The notes under the pieces: generated by a model
Seen by the model: only the letters and a program-made list of their open reading frames with translations
Databases searched by the model: none
Told to the model about the DNA's origin: nothing
Assembly (NCBI RefSeq): GCF_030035675.1
Contig: NC_084491.1
Location: 27,507,801 to 27,571,800, forward strand
Length of the DNA: 64,000 bases
Reading direction: 5' to 3'
Source: Rhineura floridana
Lineage: Eukaryota; Chordata; Lepidosauria; Squamata; Rhineuridae
Shown: positions 1 through 13,679 of the stretch, piece by piece
Position numbering within the stretch: position 1 is the stretch's first letter
Layout: every line of letters starts with the position of its first letter
Position numbers and translations under genes: made by a program

Positions 1-104
1 CTTCACCCCACATAGTTGCCAATGGCATGGAAATGCTTTACAGAGAAAGTGAAGGGTCAAGAATGTTTAACCCTTCCATGGCCAGCTTCTTTTCCTGATG
101 CGTA

Positions 105-475
105 GGAATGTAGGAAGCTGCCTTAGTCAGAGACAGTATGCTTCTGAATACCAGTTTGCTGGAAACCGCAGGAGGGGGAGAGTGCTCTTGCACTTAGATC
201 CCGCATGCAGGCTTCCCACTGGCAGATGTGCCACTGTGAGGACAGGATGTTGGACTAGGTGGGCCACTGGCCTGATCCAAGAGGCTCTTCTTCTGTTATA
301 CTGAGTCAGGCCATTGGACCATCTAGTTCAGTATTGTCTACCCTGAATGGCAGCAGCTCTCCAGGGTATCAGGCAGGAGCATCTCCTAGCACTACCTGGA
401 GATGCCGGTGATTGAACCTGGGACCTTCTGCATGCAAAGCAGATGTTCTACTGCCGAGCAATGGCCCTTCCCATA
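105..475 (-). mobile_element. AlaSINE, antisense, interrupted by CR1-B end
   Basis: SINE tail at 105-127 and body at about 299-475, with B-box and tRNA-like part in antisense (GGTGATTGAACCTGGGACC, CATGCAAAGCAGA). A CR1-B 3' end at about 128-297 splits it. Confidence 0.75.
128..297 (+). mobile_element. CR1-B LINE 3' end
   Basis: 5'-truncated. It contains CAGTATGCTTCTGAATACCA, the GGCTTCCCAC block, GGACTAGGTGGGCCACTGGC and ends in GGCTCTTCTTCTG, as in the other CR1-B copies. Inserted in an AlaSINE. Confidence 0.65.
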
Positions 476-641
476 CACATTTTTCACATTATTAGGGAAA
501 GCAGCTGGAGCAAATGAGGTCAGGCATGCCCCAACCTTGCAGATCCAGATCTGATGGCCTGTGGCTGTGGTCCCAGAACCATTTCTCCCTTCCCCTCTTA
601 ACATGGTTTGTTCTCTGTCTCTGCTCTGTCCCCCTTTGCAG

Positions 642-3383
<2,742 letters not shown>

Positions 3384-4175
3384 GTGCTGGATGGCTCCTG
3401 GGACCCTCCGTGCAGCCAGTGGCTCTAGCAATCCCAAGCAATGCCGAGAGACTGGCAGCACACTAGCTCAATGCGGCTTGCTTCTCTGCCTGCAGAGCTT
3501 TTGTCTTGAGTTTTTGTGGGTGTGCCCTGCAAAGGGACAGTTTTCAAGGCGTTGCCATAAATGGGACTCCCCAAGGACCTCGGATATGGGCTAAATGTAA
3601 CCACGTTCAAAATCCGCTCTTCCTCTTGGTGCCCAAGTCCCATCCATATCCTCTGGGAGCCTCCTTGACAGCAGAGACAGCATCTCCGCGAACAAACAGC
3701 AGTGGATTTTTCGTTTCTTTTTCCAGGACGTCATTCGTTCCCTCCTGTGACCTTTTTATCTCATTGGAGGAAACAGCTAGCTGGGATTTGGCTATCTTGG
3801 CTTGGAAGAATGCGTCAGGGGTAGATCAGAAATCTGCAGGCAAAGTAAGGTGCTCTGTTGCCCCTACCTTTCCCAGGAGTAGCCCAAAAGGGTGGATGGG
3901 CTCCGAGCACTCAGAAGAAGATGGCAAAGCTAGGATGCAGTTTGGATCAAGGGCAGATCTGTGTGCGTTCTCTGAACTTCTGCGAGTGCAGAACAGCTGC
4001 AGAATCTCATCTCTCTCTTTAAGGTTTCTAGACCCTGTGAGGAATGCATGGGTGACTCTCCAAAGTCAGAAGGATGCTTAGTGGGATATCCAGTATTCAT
4101 TGCCCTTCTTTGTTCATTGGCCACTTCTGACAACTTGGCAAAAGCAGAACAAAGGGTGCAAGCTGAAGAAATAAA
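3384..4175 (+). other. ESAM: ESAM 3'UTR (inferred)
   Basis: Runs from the ESAM stop to the first convincing AATAAA. No interspersed repeat is recognisable in it, unlike most of the window, which suits a retained transcribed UTR. Its extent is inferred only from the poly(A) signal. Confidence 0.55.
4170..4175 (+). terminator. ESAM: Candidate ESAM poly(A) signal
   Basis: AATAAA about 790 bases after the ESAM stop, followed within 20-30 bases by a T-rich stretch (GCTTTTTTCTTGCTG) that could be the downstream element. A near-copy of this arrangement sits in the last ESAM intron at 2757-2815. Confidence 0.5.
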
Positions 4176-5007
4176 TGTATAATGCATGTAGCTTTTTTCT
4201 TGCTGCGGTATTTGGATTTCTTTGGTGCAGAGTGAACACAGCCCTGGACAAGAGCTTCTGCAGTCCAGGATCTGTTCTGAAATTGCATTTGTGGGGAGGA
4301 TGGAACAAAACGGTGTCTGTGTCCTTGCACAGTATTCCAACCGTGTTGTTGGGAGAAGATCCAGGTCAATATGGAATACTTTGTAAGGGCATGCAGTGAA
4401 GTTACAGCTAGGCAGTGGGTAGGAACCAAACAGTCTCAAAGTTGGAGAAAGATGCAGAATTTAACCATGAGATGTTGAAAAATGGTCTCCAATGGGGACA
4501 ACACAAATTACATATAGGAAACAGGCGATAATTCAGGGGCTCCCCAAATGTTCGTTCCTGGTTTTGAAACCCAAATCTGGATTCTACATAACACAGGTTT
4601 AGGTCATGTAAAGTCTGACTGTAGGAAAACCATTTTTGCCACAGAAATCCACCATCGCAGAGCCAAAAGAGTATGTCAGGATTTCATGTATATGAAAGCT
4701 TGTAATCCCGTAGCTTAGCACAATCATACGAAGAGTCTCCATGCCAGCCATGGACATCCACTGGGGGGGGGTTCAAGAGGGAAAGTTCCCCATTCCCAGG
4801 ATGAACCATAATCCCTAGATTCCCAGCTTTCATTTTTTTTAAAAAATGTAAGTTTCTAGCATTTGTAGAACCCCAAATTTGAGGCAAAATGTACAGGCAT
4901 GATTCTTTTCATCTTTTTTGTGAGAAACTAGCCTGCTACCCTCTTCAGTATTTTCTTTCCCCCCCCGAAAAAAAAAAGAAATTTCTTGCCAATCTCATGC
5001 ATTCCAA
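4176..5007. other. Intergenic, nothing recognised
   Basis: Non-coding sequence downstream of ESAM with short homopolymers (G at 4766, C/A near 4960). No repeat family or ORF of interest seen. Confidence 0.5.
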
Positions 5008-5128
5008 GATCTAATCCCTGGCATCTCCAGGTATTGGTTGGGTAAAGTCCTGTGCAGGGGTTTCAAGGAGGCAATACTAGGCTAGTTAGTCAGATAGTCT
5101 GTCCTAGCATAAGGCAGCCTCCCAGGTT
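5008..5128 (+). mobile_element. AlaSINE 3' part
   Basis: Begins at AATCCCTGGCATCTCCAGGT and ends ATAAGGCAGCCTCCC; the tRNA-like head is missing. Confidence 0.6.
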
Positions 5129-5212
5129 TCGATGAAAGGCTTAGACAGATCTACGAGTATTTGGCTTGTCATTATACACACTGGTGGAGTAAAGAGACTG
5201 TGACTGTGTGCA

Positions 5213-5515
5213 CGCCATACATTTAAAGCACATGACTGCCCACCCAAAATTCTGGCAACTGTCGTTTACCCCTCACAGAGCAGAGCTTGGAAAAGTTACT
5301 TTTTTGAACTACAACTCCCATCAGCCCCAGCCAGCATGGTGCTGGCTGGGGCTGATGGGAGATGTAGTTCAAAAAAGTAACTTTTCCAAGCTCTGTCACA
5401 GAGCTACAGTTCCCAGCACCCTTACAAGTGACGGTCCCCAGGATTCTTTGAGGGAAATCGTGGCAGGAGTAACTATGACCCTTTTAAGGAGGAGCTTAGA
5501 CCTGGTCTCCCACTA
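5213..5515 (+). mobile_element. M300 element split by P115
   Basis: ACGCCATACATTTAAAGCAC at the left. CTACAGTTCCCAGCACCC and CCCCAGGATTCTTTGAGGG follow the P115 insertion. Confidence 0.6.
5281..5395. mobile_element. P115 hAT-type MITE, perfect TSD
   Basis: 115-bp near-perfect palindrome with termini CAGAGCTTGGAAAAGTTAC and its complement. Flanked on both sides by the 8-bp direct repeat TCACAGAG (5273-5280, 5396-5403). Eight-base duplications and CAG... termini are typical of hAT transposons. No coding capacity. Confidence 0.9.
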
Positions 5516-5760
5516 AGGCCGGTAACGTGAATGCCAGAAACAATAGACTGGTGATGCTAGCGAAATTGGGACTGTCCCTCCCTGGCACTAGATGTCTGGT
5601 GCACACAGTCGGTGCCTCCTATTCCTCTCCCAGACTACCTGGCCTCTTTATGGTGAGAATCAAATGAGGGTCATTTAGGGGGCAGGCATAGTTGCTGGGC
5701 AGGCACGTCCGTCTAGGTATCTCTGCCTCCACATGGCCCCACCAGGAACATACAGACATG

Positions 5761-6007
5761 CAGGCTAAGTGAAAGACCCGTGCCTGATGCAGTTTAAACA
5801 AGCCTGGCATGGGTCTGCATTTTTTGCACCCAGAGTGCAATACTTCCCCATGGTTCAGCATGGCATGGGATTCCTGGCCCAATGGGGGCATCAGGAGGAA
5901 AAGGTACAGGCTGCGTTTGACCAGATGTACAAGCTAAGTGAGAGACCCGTGCCCGATGCAGTTTAAACACACCTGGCATGGGTCTGCATTTTTTGCACCC
6001 AGAGTGC
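5761..6007 (+). repeat. Direct duplication, 170-bp offset
   Basis: 5761-5838 recurs at 5931-6007 with few differences; both hold GACCCGTGCC, GATGCAGTTTAAACA and GGTCTGCATTTTTTGCACCC. Confidence 0.85.
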
Positions 6008-6665
6008 TCCCTCTACAAGGGGCTGTTTGTGGTCAATCCTCGTGAGGAAGGCAGGACTGGATTGAGATTTATCGCCGAAAGCAGATGAGCCTGGACTAGT
6101 GGAACCCAGGAAATGGGATCCCCAAGGTGCGCTTCTGGTAGAGCTCCGGCCAGGTGCTAGTCAAACTTGTTCCTGGAGACGAGCCCAGACTTGGGCTAGC
6201 TGTCCAAGACACAGATAAAGGGAGCTTGGGGCACTTCAGTGGTTTGTTTTTTCAGTTTTTGGCTTGTTTTCTTGTTTGTTTTTGTTTTTGTTTGCATGCC
6301 AGGGGCTTTTAACCATTTTTGACTTTTCTTTCTCCTTTTTCCTGGATATATGAAAGCTCGTAATGATTATGGTCTCTCTCTCTGCTTAATTAACAACGTG
6401 GCAGGGAGTCAGATTCATGCGCATTGTCATTGGACCTGCGACTGACCACAAATAGATGGACAGGCCATTGGGGGGAGCAGTCACCCCCTGCTGACTCAAA
6501 AAAGAGACCATCAGCAAAACCGGTGGCATAAAATAGTCTCAAACGCTTAGCACTATAACCAAGCTTAAATGCAATTCCAGGCAGAGTCGTAAGAAAATAT
6601 CACACCATTCTCTTCCTGGCTGCACTGCTGCAACTGTGTAATCATTAAATGTATGATGTGCATTC
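6008..6665. other. Intergenic, nothing recognised
   Basis: Includes a T-rich stretch near 6240-6300 (TTTTG repeats). No family assigned. Confidence 0.45.
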
Positions 6666-6669
6666 GGCC

Positions 6670-6755
6670 TTTGAGTGAGTTTAGATCTGTGCTGGATCCT
6701 CACAACAACCCTGTGAGGTAGATTAGGCTGAGAGTCTGTGATTTGCTTCATCTCC
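6670..6755 (-). mobile_element. CORE-SINE fragment
   Basis: CCTCACAACAACCCTGTGAG and TTAGGCTGAGAGTCTGTG, the central conserved part of the SINE seen whole at 41215-41458. Confidence 0.65.
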
Positions 6756-6759
6756 AAGC

Positions 6760-7650
6760 AGGAATTTGAATCTGATTTTTTTCCCCTTTTCCAAGCCCAA
6801 ATTTGATTTGCAAATGCTCAATGCAGAGACGCTCAAGAATGATCCCTGCAATGCACATGTTGGGCCTATACTGCAGCTTCTCTTGGTTTGCTCTGAGTGA
6901 CCTCTGAAATAAATTGCACTTTCTAAACAGCACCCTTGTGCCATTGAGCCTCTCCCATCTCCTCAAAAATTCCCACATTAATTTGAACCGCTCCCTCCCC
7001 CTTGTGCTACAATTTTGGATAAATCACCAGTTTGGGCTTGGGCAATGGAGAATCATTTGCTTGTTTCTTCTGCCCCCTTGTGATTCACACAGGAACTGCA
7101 CCCGATCAACTCTCCCAAGATCCTGCTGTTAAAAGCAGGGTCCTGCCTTGGGGATTTATGGAATCTTTGCATCTTTAGTCATAAAACATCCCTGCCCCCC
7201 AGCTTGTGCAACTAACCTGTATGTATTATAACCTTTTATCAGAATATCCTAACAATGGATTCTGTAAGGGCACCTTCAGCATTTTTATACATATTGTGCA
7301 AATTATGTTTATTCAATTGACAACTTTCAATCTTTTGTTTCTTTTTACAAATATAGATATAGCATATAATTTATACTTATTGATATTAACAGGTCTGTGA
7401 ATCCAAACCTAGAGTCCTCTAACCATTTTCATGCTGGCTATTTTTTTTTTAAAGGTAATGAGATTCTTCTGCTATGTGAGAAGGTAGGAAGGCACTGAAA
7501 TATTTTTATGTACAGTTTCAAAAATGTATTATTTTTCATAAATGACCATTAAAAGTATTTGTTTTTATATTTTAAAAAAACTTTGGGAAAGGTTTGTGTT
7601 TTGTTTCTGGAGTCTGTTCTGTTTAAACACAGTTCATTGTTGTAAAAGAT
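6760..7650. other. AT-rich intergenic, nothing recognised
   Basis: AT-rich from about 7200 onward. No ORF, repeat terminus or RNA gene supported. Confidence 0.45.
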
Positions 7651-7654
7651 TGCT

Positions 7655-8900
7655 TATATTTTTATTTATTTCAAATACTTATAGTCTGCCTTTCAGGGCA
7701 AAAGTCTTTCCAAGATGTCTGACATGAAACTGCAACCGTACAGTTCCAATAAGTTACCATACTTTTTATTTCAGAATCCAGCCAAGCAAACCATAAAATC
7801 AATAATACTATTTAAGAATCACTTGTGGACAGCGGAGACTGGTGGCTCCACTGTCAGTAGAGGAATGAAGCCACTCCGGCTTTTAGTCTGAACTTTCAAG
7901 GAGCTATCCAAGGTGCTGAAACCTTGATGGCTGCTTGAAAGTTCAGAATAAAATCTGACGCAGATTCACTGCTCCACTGACACTAGTACCATCAGTCTCC
8001 GCTCCTTTACAGATCATAAAACAGTATTAAAATATAAAAAACAATCAGAATGAAGAAGAGTAGAAATAAAATAGACTAAATTGGGAAGTCGTGGGAGAAA
8101 AGAAGTTTTCAAAAGTAGAAAACGTAACAGCGTTGGGACTGGTTTGATTTCTGAGAGAAGAGAATTCCAGAGAAGTGCTGGCACAAAGCAAAAAGCCAGG
8201 CACCACATGTTTTATCTCAGGGGCCTGTAGCACCGTCAACAGATCTTCATCCGCAGATCTAAGGGGCTGGGGTGGGATGAAGGTGGAGAGACAGCTTCTC
8301 AGATGCCCTGGTCCAGAACCATATAGGGCTTTATGCACTAGTAGCAAGATCTCAAATCTAGCACAGTATCAAATTGGTGACTGGTACGACCTGTTGTTGA
8401 CATGTTGCCCCAGAGAGCAACCATGCAGTAGCATTTTGGGCTAGCTGTAGCATCCGGACCAATTCAAGGGCATCCCCAGGTAAAGCACATTACAGGAATC
8501 AGGTCTATAGGTTACCATCACATAAGTCATGGTCATCTAGCTATCCCAGTTGAGGACTGGTTGTAACTGGCATACCAGCCAAATCTAATAAAAAGCATTC
8601 ATAGACACTGAAGATACTAGAACCTTCAGTAACAATGCTGGATCAAGGAGTACCCCCAAGCTATGCACCTGTTTTTTTTAGTGGGATTGCAGCCCCATCC
8701 GGAACAGGCTACTGATCAATTTCCCTGACCCAGGCACCACTCCACCACAGGGACTCTGTCTCTCTGGGTTTCACTTTCCATTTATTGGCTCTCATCCATC
8801 CCACTGAATCCAGTCACTGGTTCAGGAGCTGCAGAGCACCTCCTGATTCAGATGTTACAGAGACAGAGGTGTGGGTCATCAGCATGCTTATAAATGCAAT
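7655..8900 (-). mobile_element. L2-like LINE, antisense, 3' portion
   Basis: 3' end near 7655-7740 (TTTATTTATTT then a TAGTCTGCCTTTC block). The antisense of about 8785-8890 resembles the ADDT-containing reverse transcriptase region of L2 ORF2 (CTGATGACCCACACCTCTG). Decayed; interrupted by a palindrome at 7830-8003. Confidence 0.6.
7830..8003. mobile_element. D148-like palindrome in the L2 LINE
   Basis: Left arm CAGCGGAGACTGGTGGCTCC, right arm ATCAGTCTCCGCTCC, with AACTTTCAAGGAGC and GCTTGAAAGTT in the middle. A diverged relative of 15830-15977. Confidence 0.65.
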
Positions 8901-9165
8901 AATGTATTTATCTCTGTATGACATGTTGGCATCAGAGTTTGGCATCGTCAGGCATCTGCCGAGGCCCCACCTCAGCAGGGGCCCCCATTACCTAGTTCCA
9001 GAATATTCTGGCCCTGAGCCGCCTCCTCGTTGGGCTTAGGTGATGACATAATCACAAGTGAGTCTTTGGTCTCCAGCCAGCTTGGCTCTGATGGATCCAG
9101 CCCCTCTGGGTGAAAAGGCTACCTATGGGCAGAATGAGCACAAATAGCCTATGCATGTTATAGCT

Positions 9166-9498
9166 CAGGGGTGAGGAACCTTTTCTCAGCTTGAGGGCCA
9201 CGTTTGGGAGCTGCATGCCAGTGGTGGGTGGGACCAGAGGCAAAAGTGGGCGGAGCACTTTTTACAGTAGGCTCCTTTCAATGCACATACCTACAAACAC
9301 ACACATCTCTGGCCTCCATCCAGGGCAAGCAAGAATAATGATCAGCATTCAAGGGCACATTCCAACCAGAAAAAACACATTCACTGAAGGTACAAAGCAA
9401 GGTCAGGGAGGAGTGTGGCCTGAAGAGAGTCTCAAGGGCCAGGCAGAGAGGCCTGGATGGCTACATTTGGCCCCTGGGCCTGAGGTACCCCACCCCAG
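9166..9498 (-). mobile_element. N350 element, full length with TSD
   Basis: Starts CAGGGGTGAGGAACC and ends in CCCCACCCCAG. Flanked by TTATAGCT (9158-9165) and TGATAGCT (9499-9506), 7 of 8 bases equal. No coding capacity; hAT-like by termini and duplication size. Confidence 0.75.
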
Positions 9499-9506
9499 TG
9501 ATAGCT

Positions 9507-10558
9507 AATAACCTCAGCTATTACTCCAAGCTGTGTCAAGGCTCATCTTGCACCCAAGCCTCCAACCAACCATCCTGCCACAGTAAACTGCCCTGGTAGC
9601 GTCTTGGGCACTACGTGAAAAACACTGCAAGACTTGCTAGAAGAACAATTCAGCAAAAGGTGCCCTGTTCTTACCTTATCTGGAGAACTGTGTTTGCTCT
9701 GGTGGGGATCGGGTAGGTGCCGCCAGAGTCTTTTGACAGTTGTTAATAATTAATTTCCCAGTCTGATTTGTATTTCCTTTGCAGAGTCAATCAACGGAAC
9801 TTTCTGTTGCTTAATTTTTAAAAAAACAAAACAGATGTGTCACTGTGCATATTCTCTCTGGAGCCTAGATCACATATGTGTGGGAGCTGAACAGCCATTT
9901 CAGTATCGGTGCATGTAAAAGTAAGATTTAGCTTAACTGCACTGTAAGGTGGGGACTTCCAGATGGGGGCTTAATATTGCAAAGGGATCTTTCAGGTATC
10001 ACCAGCAGGTGGCTGGCATCAGGTTGGTTTGTTTCGACATTGGATTTTCCTGGAAAAGGTAAATCCAGATTAAATGGGAGGGGGGTGTTAAGGGCATATG
10101 GGCTGACATTTTGAAGCCAACGATGTTGTTTGGATGCCGTGACAAATTTGCATGCATTAGGGACACACATCCCACAATCAACACTCTTCTGGAAACGTCC
10201 GGTGTTTACACACAAGAATCTTACAGCATTTGTTTTGTTTTGCTGAAATCCGTCCAGAAGGTGAATGGAAAGCCTAGACTTGGTCAGAAAGCTCATCTGC
10301 ATTACAAATGTCTCTCTCACTTCCCCCCCTTTTCTGTCCAGTATTGGCATGGAACAAATGTGCATGTCAAGAGCAAGTGAGACGCTCAAAAATACTTTAA
10401 GCTTTACATGTGCAAGTACGCAAGATCTGTAATGCTCAGTCTCTATCAGTTTCGAAAGACAGGAGTGGGGGACGTGCAAACATTCCTTAAAGAAAAACAA
10501 AAGAGGAGTTGCAGTGGCTTTTCTTCTACCATGGAACATGCTCTGTGTTTGCCTTTGA
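9507..10558. other. Intergenic, low in repeats
   Basis: No family recognised. A 203-residue minus-strand open frame at 9928-10539 has no domain-like pattern, no paralog in the window and no visible splice or start context; treated as chance. Confidence 0.4.
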
Positions 10559-10560
10559 GT

Positions 10561-10960
10561 AGGCGTGGGGAACCTCAGGCCTCAGGGGACAAATGCAGCC
10601 CTCTGGGCCTCTCTGTCCGGCCCTCAGAACTCTCCTAGACCATGCCATTCACTAGTCCTCCTTCACACCCTCCTTGAGTGTTTTTGCCTGGCTGGAATGC
10701 ACCCTTGAACTCTGATCATGCTTCATCGGCATAATAACATTAATAAAGTATATTTTTATTTTTATTTTAAAAATGTAGCAAAATAAAAACAAACCTCTGT
10801 AAAATGGAATAAACGTGAGCAAGATCATTAACAGAGCCATTCGCCTTAGCAAAGGCACCAACTTGGGTTGGGCAGAGAACTGACCAATATTGACTGAAGT
10901 GTGGGGGGAGCCACTCAACTGCCAGGGGCAGCCTTCTTCATGAAGCGCCATCAGGTTCTA
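10561..10960 (+). mobile_element. N350 element, incomplete
   Basis: GGCGTGGGGAACCTCAGGCC-type start and TTTTTGCCTGGCTGGAATG near 10680. An A/T-rich stretch at about 10735-10800 replaces the middle; the 3' part is weak. Confidence 0.5.
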
Positions 10961-11410
10961 GACTGACTCCGCCCACCCAGGCTAGCCATTGGATCCTCCA
11001 GGGCAGGAAGGAATGTAAGAGGATTCCTTGTTCGAGCAACCAGGTCTTCCTCAGCTCCAGCGTGTGGACTATCCTTCAGACCTGGCGTCTGGCTTGCTCC
11101 TGCTTCCTGGGTTGCCCTTCTGTGCTGACTACTAGCTTGTCCCATGACTTCTGGCTCACTTCTAGCTCCTACCCGTGGTCTAGCCCGGACACCTAGATGT
11201 TATAATGTCAAGGAGGAAGGGGACAGAAGAGGAGACTTCCAAGGGATGAAATTCTACAGTCTGCCACAACCAAGAAAGCCCTGTTCCATGTTTCCATCCA
11301 TGATGCTTCGGTTGGTGGTAGGATGAGAGCAGAGCCTTTCCAAAAGACCTCAGTGGTCAGGCAGGGTCATGTTGGAGCAGACAGTCCTCTAAAACCCCTT
11401 GCCTCAAACT
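10961..11410. other. Intergenic, nothing recognised
   Basis: Somewhat C/T-rich near 11030-11170; no family assigned. Confidence 0.4.
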
Positions 11411-11418
11411 GTTTAGGG

Positions 11419-11556
11419 CAGGGATGGGGAACTTGTTATCCTCCAGATGTTTCTAGGCTATAACTCCCATCATTCTTGACCATTGGCCATGATGACTGGG
11501 GTTGATGGGAGATAGACTCCAACAACATTTGGAGGGCTATAGGTTCCCCATCCCCA
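11419..11556. mobile_element. P140 palindromic MITE
   Basis: CAGGGATGGGGAACTTG at the left, AGGTTCCCCATCCCC at the right, with TAACTCCCATCA and TTGATGGGAGA in the arms. Flanks GTTTAGGG and ATTCAGGG agree at 6 of 8 bases. Confidence 0.75.
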
Positions 11557-12173
11557 ATTCAGGGCTTCCAAGGAGCACTTTGAATCAAGCATAGAACCAA
11601 GCCAAGAGCCACTGGAGCTTTAAATGATAATGAAATAACATCCTCCAGAAAGCTGGCACCTTCAGCCCTCTGGCTGTGGCATCCTTACCAGCTGCAGTAT
11701 CTGAACACTTTTCAAAGGCAACCCTACAAGCCAGGCTGTACGACGGTTAGATCTGCCTTCCTAGATAAAGGGTGCAAGTGGTGCACTAGCTGAAACATTT
11801 AAGCAATCAAGAGTTCATTTATTGCCTTATTTGAAGGGGGTGGTGGGATCAGAATAAAGTTTTTAAATGCTGCAAAGTGGCTCCAGGGAGATGGATTCAT
11901 GACATCACAAGCACAAGCCAATCTGAGCCATGCATGTATGGTTTCTGCTGTCAACTAGCCGAACCAGTTTTCCCCATCCTTGACCCTGGAGAGGATTTGA
12001 TACATGCAGTGCAAATGTGGTGAGTGTGTGCTTCCAGATTGCAGAAACTCTGCCCCCCCCATCTTTCTCTTTCTCTCTCTCTCTGTGAAGGAATGTTGAC
12101 TTTCTTTTAAAAGAGACGTCATACCCCAATTTTGCAGTGTTGGTTTGGGTAAAAAGTACAAGGTACCATGCGT

Positions 12174-12290
12174 CAGAGATTGGAAAAGTTACTTTTTTTG
12201 AACTACAACTCCCATCAGCCCCAGCCACCATGGCCACTGGATTGGGCTGATGGGAATTGTAGTTCAAAAAAGTAACTTTTCCAAGCTCTG
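12174..12290. mobile_element. P115 MITE
   Basis: CAGAGATTGGAAAAGTTAC on the left and GTAACTTTTCCAAGCTCTG on the right, with the same centre as 5281-5395. No clear flanking duplication remains. Confidence 0.85.
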
Positions 12291-12827
12291 CTCTTCCTCT
12301 TCCTAGGTTACCTCAGGACCATCGTATCAAGTGTGGCTGCTTGGACTCTGGAAGATCCCCATAAGGACTAAATTGAAAAGATACGCCTAGCTCAATCTCA
12401 GCCTTTTAATTTAATCTCGATTCCAACAGTCTCTTGTCAAAATGTAGAGTGAGCCTTATGCAACACAGGATGCAGTGCGGGTGCTCTAAAGTACTTGAGC
12501 AATGTATTTCTCTTGTCTCGATTTCTGTTAAAACATTTTGTGTCCTGCCTTTCCACCCCCATGTCTGCAAGACAACATTTGAAAATGAAATAATCCAAAG
12601 ATCAACATTTTTAAATAAAAAAATCCCAAACACATTCTAACAACAATCAACCTAAACACATAAATACACTATTTAATATGAATGAAATTGTGAAGATGTG
12701 CAGCTGTGGCTGTGAAATATAATCAGCTTGGAAATGCAATGCAAAGCAATGCAAATGTAGAAAGGACAGGTTCAGAAAAATAAAATAGTTTTACTTTGCT
12801 CCTAGAGATGTTTTGTATTAAGCATTA

Positions 12828-12858
12828 TTGTTGTTGTTGTTGTTGTCGTCATCATCAT
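12828..12858 (+). repeat. Trinucleotide microsatellite
   Basis: ATT/GTT repeats running into GTC/ATC repeats. Confidence 0.8.
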
Positions 12859-12877
12859 TAGGCACCAACTGAGCATT

Positions 12878-13205
12878 TCTGGCAGTAGTGTAGTGGCAAA
12901 TTCAGAAGCACAGGGTCCCTTTCTGATAGTCATAGCCACACCTCTTCCCCCTTTTTTAGCTGCTGGGTTGAGAATGAGATCCTTGTTCGTGCCTTCTCCC
13001 ACAACAACAGATGTCCCTAGGAGACGAAAAGCATGAAAGCGAAGAGTGTTAGCTACTGAAAAGAGTTTTTCCAGTGGCTGACTCTCCTTTCACTCTTATT
13101 GGCTCTAATCGATGAGGAAGCATGTTAGAAGACTCACCTCAGCAGCTAACACACACCCTGATTGGCTCATAGGATGCTGGAGACATAGGCACCCTGCTGG
13201 GACCT
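12878..13205 (+). mobile_element. CAGTAGTGTAGTGGC-terminus element
   Basis: Starts GCAGTAGTGTAGTGGCAAATT. Antisense copy at 57990-58338. The shared inner part includes GGGTCCCT and the CTGATTGGCTC block. Probably another hAT-like non-autonomous family. Confidence 0.5.
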
Positions 13206-13254
13206 GGCTCCCCAAAAAGTACGGGGTCTACTTTTTTATCATTTTATTTTATTT

Positions 13255-13410
13255 TTTGTACACATCACTTGACTGGAGAACTGCACGGCGAAATTCATAC
13301 GCCTGTGAGTTTCAAAATGTGGCTGTGTTTTGGTTTTCTTCTGATTTTGGAAAGTGTGGGAAAGGTTTGCCGTAAATGTGGCCTGAATCTAATTTCTCCC
13401 CCATCCCTTG
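13255..13410 (-). mobile_element. F440 partial copy upstream of VSIG2
   Basis: GGAGAACTGCACGGCGAAATT, GGCTGTGTTTTGGTTTTC and AATTTCTCCCCCATCCC, the antisense of the first 150 bases of F440. Confidence 0.65.
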
Positions 13411-13439
13411 TGTGAACCAGTTCTGAGCTAAGCCAGGGC

Positions 13440-13612
13440 CAGGGAGAAGCATATACAAACCCTTTCATATCAGGGAGGGTTCCTGTTCTGCAGTGTGATT
13501 CAGAACTTCGCTTGGGCTATTTGCGTTAGCTCACGTACAAGATAAAGGACAGACTCACTCCGTCTCAGAGTTTCGGCTCTCACAGCACAACTGGTGGCCT
13601 CCCTCTAGAGCA
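13440..13612 (+). promoter_or_regulatory. VSIG2: Putative VSIG2 promoter and 5'UTR
   Basis: Repeat-free stretch directly before the VSIG2 ATG. A TATA-like AGATAAAGG lies at about 13540-13548, some 70 bases before the ATG. No CpG island is apparent. A partial minus-strand F440 copy ends only about 200 bases upstream of the ATG. Confidence 0.35.
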
Positions 13613-13679
13613 ATGGATCTGAACATGGTTCTCCTGACCACCTTCTTCTCTGGCTGGCTGATCTTCATCGCACTCTTTG
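13613..13679 (+). CDS. VSIG2: VSIG2 exon 1, signal peptide
   Basis: ATG at 13613 begins a hydrophobic leader, [20 protein letters not shown], cut by the donor GTGAGT at 13680 in phase 1. A second in-frame Met at residue 5 is a possible alternative start. The upstream ATG was chosen because it gives a normal-length signal peptide and joins in frame to the V-set exon. Confidence 0.88.
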
